Shown piece by piece: positions 61,041-64,000 of a stretch of DNA of 64,000 nucleotides. A program made the position numbers and the translations under genes. The DNA lies in contig JASAOO010003454.1 in the NCBI GenBank assembly GCA_030849075.1, forward strand, positions 1-64,000. The letters are read 5' to 3'. Positions within the stretch are counted from its first letter, which is position 1, and each line of letters begins with the position of its first letter. Origin of the DNA: Zelonia costaricensis (lineage: Eukaryota; Euglenozoa; Kinetoplastea; Trypanosomatida; Trypanosomatidae). The notes beneath the pieces were generated by a model. That model was not told where the DNA came from and did no database searches. It was given only the letters and a program-made list of their open reading frames with translations.

Positions 61041-62372
61041 ATGGAGATGGCGACCATGGACCCGGCGGCGCAGCAGGAGCTGCAGCGCATGACGCGCTCG
61101 ATCGAGCAGTACGCCGCGCGCCTGGACGCGCTCGGCACGGAGCTCGAGACGATCGAGGAGCAGAACCGCAACGACGACGTCAATCGGCAGATCCAGCAGT
61201 ACAACGAGTCGGCCCTCCCGTCGCGCCAGATCGCTGCCGAGGATGCGATGGACAGCATCGTGCGCCTGCAGAACCAGCTGAAGATCGTGCGCCGCCGCAA
61301 CCAGCTTCTGGCGCGCGAGAACGCGATCCAGGAGAAGCAGCTGCGCGACCGCGCGAAGAAGCTGGAGAGCTCGCACAAGGAGCTGGACACGGTGAAGTCG
61401 GCGACCGGCTGGTACGGCGGCAAGCGCGATGTCGAGTTCGCGCAGGTCGAGCGGGATCGGGCGGACATCCACGACATGGCGCTCGTCGAAGCCTCCCTTC
61501 GCTCTGAGATCAAGAGCGGCAAGGTCACGATTGCCAGGCTGGAGAAGACGGCGCTGACGCTGCATGACAAGGTGCAGGCGAACGAGGAGCGCCGCAGCCA
61601 GTACCTGCAGCTGCGCAACAACTGCCAGGTGCGCGAGAAGGAGTGCAACGAGCTGCAGGCCAAGGCCCAGCGCATGGCGGCCGACAACAACAAGCTGCAG
61701 CTCGTCGTGCAGACCGAGAGCGAGTCGGGCCTTGTCGAGAACAGCGTCGCTGTCATGGAGAGCGACCGCGAGTTCCTCTCCGACGCGGTGCAGGACATGC
61801 GGACTGCGTGCCGGCGCCAGGATAACGTCGTCAAGGCGCAGATTGCACGTCAGCAGCAGCTCCAGCACCGTCTCGACACGGTGATGAAGGCGCTGCAGGA
61901 GATGCGGCTCGCGCGCGAGTTCGAGCGCAACGTCGCCAAGTCCGCGCTTGTCCCGTCGGCGTCGCGTGAGGAGCCGGAGGACGTCACGCAGGTGCTGCCG
62001 GAGAGCGAGCACATCCCGATCGACACATTCCGGCTGCTGTATAAGAACAACGAGATGATGCGCACGAACGTGGCGCGCAAGAACATGCTCGTGCTCGAGA
62101 AGGAGAGCGCCGTGCAGTCGATGGAGGCAAAGGTGCTGCAGTACATTGACCGCCACAACGAGATCGCGCGCTTCGACGACAGCATGCAGATGTCCAGCGA
62201 GGCCTCGGTGCGCGAGGTGCAGCAGAGCTTGAGCGTCGAGGAGAAGAAGCTGGCTCGCCAAATCGAGGAGCTGCGGATGTCGAACCACCAGATGCGGTCC
62301 ACCATCTCGAAGAAGCTCGGCCCGGTGCCGGCGATTCGCAAGACGGCACCCGCTTCGAGGCGCCGTAAGTAA
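61041..62372 (+). CDS. Long coiled-coil protein of unknown function
   Basis: 443 aa, no family recognised. It is almost entirely heptad-like: about residues 5-285 (QRMTRSIEQYAARLDALGTE, QNQLKIVRRRNQLLAREN, KLESSHKELDTV) and about 330-420, with a basic tail (SKKLGPVPAIRKTAPASRRRK). A conserved-looking non-coil break reads ATGWYGGKRDVEF (about 119-131). There is no membrane segment or signal. Architecture fits axonemal, docking-complex or basal-body coiled-coil proteins, but I cannot name one. The ATG at 61041 is the first; the open frame before it lacks an ATG and is leader. Confidence 0.83.
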   Translation: MEMATMDPAAQQELQRMTRSIEQYAARLDALGTELETIEEQNRNDDVNRQIQQYNESALPSRQIAAEDAMDSIVRLQNQLKIVRRRNQLLARENAIQEKQLRDRAKKLESSHKELDTVKSATGWYGGKRDVEFAQVERDRADIHDMALVEASLRSEIKSGKVTIARLEKTALTLHDKVQANEERRSQYLQLRNNCQVREKECNELQAKAQRMAADNNKLQLVVQTESESGLVENSVAVMESDREFLSDAVQDMRTACRRQDNVVKAQIARQQQLQHRLDTVMKALQEMRLAREFERNVAKSALVPSASREEPEDVTQVLPESEHIPIDTFRLLYKNNEMMRTNVARKNMLVLEKESAVQSMEAKVLQYIDRHNEIARFDDSMQMSSEASVREVQQSLSVEEKKLARQIEELRMSNHQMRSTISKKLGPVPAIRKTAPASRRRK

Positions 62373-63364
62373 AGGACGCACGGGGGGGGATGGGGGGGCC
62401 ACTCGCCACGCACTCGCTGGCAGCTCACGCCTCAGACGGCATTTTCGCCAACCTCTCTGCTTCCTCCTGCGCTGCTTTTTCTTCGTTTCTTTTGTTTGAG
62501 GGGTGGTGTATCGCTGACGCCCTTGCCGCACGCTCGCGGCTCTGCGGCAATCCCCGGAAAGACGCAAGAAGTGAAAGGCAGAGAGGGAGAGGGGAGGGGG
62601 CGATAGAGGGGAGGGGGTGCGAGTAGAGGGCTGCGGCTGTACACTTCCCCTTCCCCTCACCACCTCCTTGACGTGGTGTTGTGCTCCTTCATCCTGTACG
62701 GCTCCAACCTCGGTTTCCTTTGCTGTTTGACTGTGCTTTTCACATTTCGGTCTCGCGAAACTTTCCATGCGGCGACGTCGCGGTTCTTCAGTATTTCGTC
62801 TGCCTGTCTCGATGATCTCTACGCTGCAAGCTGCTCTATAGGGAGAAGGGCACGGGGCGGTGGTGAGCGCGAGCGCGCGTGCTTCCTCTCCTCGTCCCTC
62901 GGTGTCTGTCCATATTTTGTGTGTGTGTGTGCGTGTGTGTTATCGCCCAAGGTGTGATCGGCCGAGTTCTCCACCGCTTCAGCGCCACCTGCAGCCTTGT
63001 CTGCCCTGCCCTTGGAAAGGCACACAGCGCCGCTTTCCTCCTCGTGTCGTCGGCGGTACGGTGAAATAGAAGGGGATGCTTGCTGTGGCATCGGGCTGCC
63101 AGGGAAGACAAACTTGCGGACGAACACGAACGAACACACGCACCCACACATTCTCGTTTATATCGGAGCAGGAGAAAGGAGCAGGCGCGTGTGGCAGCGG
63201 TCTCAGCAGCAAATCAGACTCACACGCAGCGGAAGACGAGACGCCGGTGCGAGCACAGTTGCTTTTTTTTTTTCCCTGAGCGCCGCACAGCGTCTGTGTC
63301 CGACAGCTCATACATTCGCAACAAGGCAGGCACGCCAACACACAAGCACAAGCACAAGCACAAG

Positions 63365-63399
<35 letters not shown>

Positions 63400-64000
63400 T
63401 TGAAGGCACAAGCGTCCTGGGTGGCTTGTCTCTCTCTCTCTCTCCCCGAGTAGACAGGACTGACGGAGCCACAGTTCTGGAAGTCCCCCGCACGCATCAG
63501 GCAACAGTGGCCGAGATGTGTGTCGGCGGCAAGACGCCGTGCGAAGAGGCACCTTTGCCAAGCACCATCCGTGTCGCGCACAGGCGTCGGGCTCGCAGCG
63601 GCAACAGTTGTGCGTCAGCCGTGGCGTCGAGAGAGCCGAGGTGATGTGTGTCCAGCGACAGAGGCCTCGACGCGTGTCGAAGGCGGCTGGGCGAGCTGGT
63701 CCTCTGCACCTTGCTGCTTTTTCTTTTTTTGTCATGCGAAGTGGCGTGAGCGTCTGCGTGGGTGCCATCGTCTCTTCTTCAAGCATGTCACGCGTCGTAT
63801 CCGCGTCATCCCTCCTTTCTCCCCTCTCCTCCATGTTCGCTCTTTCCTTTTCGTGTCTTTCTCTTTCGTGTTTTTTTTCATCAGCTTCTGCGGGGGCAAC
63901 GGTGCAGCACACTTGTACGCGAATACCCGCACTTCAAACTCCACCCACCCTCACACACACACAGAGCTCTACCCGCTGTCCCAATCACTCCGTCACACGC
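62373..64000. other. Terminal gene-free stretch, probably 3' flank and leader of the next gene
   Basis: No supported gene on either strand. It contains G-rich sequence at about 62382-62398, TG repeats near 62920-62940, four CACAAG units at about 63341-63364 followed by (CA)13 at about 63373-63399, and a strong T/C tract at about 63830-63880. The tract is followed by (CA)n at 63951-63962, likely the splicing signal of a gene beyond the window. Confidence 0.6.
63341..63399. repeat. (CACAAG)4 followed by (CA)13
   Basis: Compound simple repeat: four hexamer units, a short CG-rich bridge, then an uninterrupted CA run. Confidence 0.8.

Noticed and set aside
60801..62768. 655-codon minus-strand frame across the second coiled-coil gene
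   Set aside because: Antisense shadow produced by GC-rich codons; Leu/Arg/His-rich with no recognisable fold.
63341..63399. Compound CA repeats considered as a CRISPR-like or telomeric array
   Set aside because: Units are simple 2- and 6-bp repeats without spacers and without the TTAGGG telomere motif.

Overview
This window is nuclear chromosomal DNA from a kinetoplastid flagellate, most probably a Leishmania-type trypanosomatid. Genes have no introns and high GC at third positions. They lie head to tail on one strand over tens of kilobases and are separated by 0.5-1.7 kb spacers rich in pyrimidine tracts, (CA/TG) microsatellites and homopolymers. Many are preceded by a pyrimidine tract plus AG typical of a spliced-leader (SL) acceptor. 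Ribosomal-protein genes occur as near-identical duplicates. From memory, this gene set (PKA catalytic subunit, PRP8, DJ-1, SOF1, CCT eta, proteasome beta 2, L23 pair, L27A pair) resembles part of L. major chromosome 35. I could not check that.

Layout. From 1 to 20,111 every gene is on the minus strand. Left to right: the N-terminal part of a PKA catalytic subunit (cut by the window edge), PRP8, a 604-aa probable mitochondrial protein, UNC50, a SHIPPO (sperm-tail PG-rich) repeat protein, and an 804-aa tail-anchored protein with SMPD4-like features and a Cys/His-rich module. From 20,112 to 21,242 lies a divergent strand-switch region with an 11-nt G run, a 9-nt C run and a perfect 16-bp palindrome; this is the probable transcription start zone for both clusters. 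From 21,243 to the end every gene is on the plus strand: DJ-1/PfpI protein, a hypothetical protein with a C-terminal hydrophobic segment, an EF-hand protein, SOF1/DCAF13, NME7-like, CCT eta, mitoribosomal uS17m, proteasome beta 2, a SET-like protein, a coiled-coil protein, a small one-TM protein, RPL23 twice, RPL27A, a type I surface-like glycoprotein, the second RPL27A, APC2, a PhyH-like protein, an Sfi1-like Trp-repeat protein and a second coiled-coil protein. The last 1.6 kb holds no gene I can support.

The genes form two polycistronic units, not functional operons. Most are housekeeping: splicing (PRP8), ribosome biogenesis and ribosomes (SOF1, L23, L27A, uS17m), folding and proteolysis (CCT7, proteasome beta 2, APC2) and secretory pathway (UNC50). 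A second group points to the flagellum, basal body or cytoskeleton (SHIPPO, NME7-like, EF-hand, Sfi1-like, coiled-coil). I saw no tRNA, rRNA, CRISPR, transposon or viral gene.

Most worth a second look: the unrecognised membrane glycoprotein gene sitting between two L27A copies; very long AG-free stretches, usually containing a (CA)n tract, before the predicted SL acceptors of all four ribosomal-protein genes; coding-region-limited identity of the duplicated genes; the SMPD4-like protein joined to a zinc-binding-type module; and SET-like and PhyH-like proteins that appear to lack key catalytic residues.
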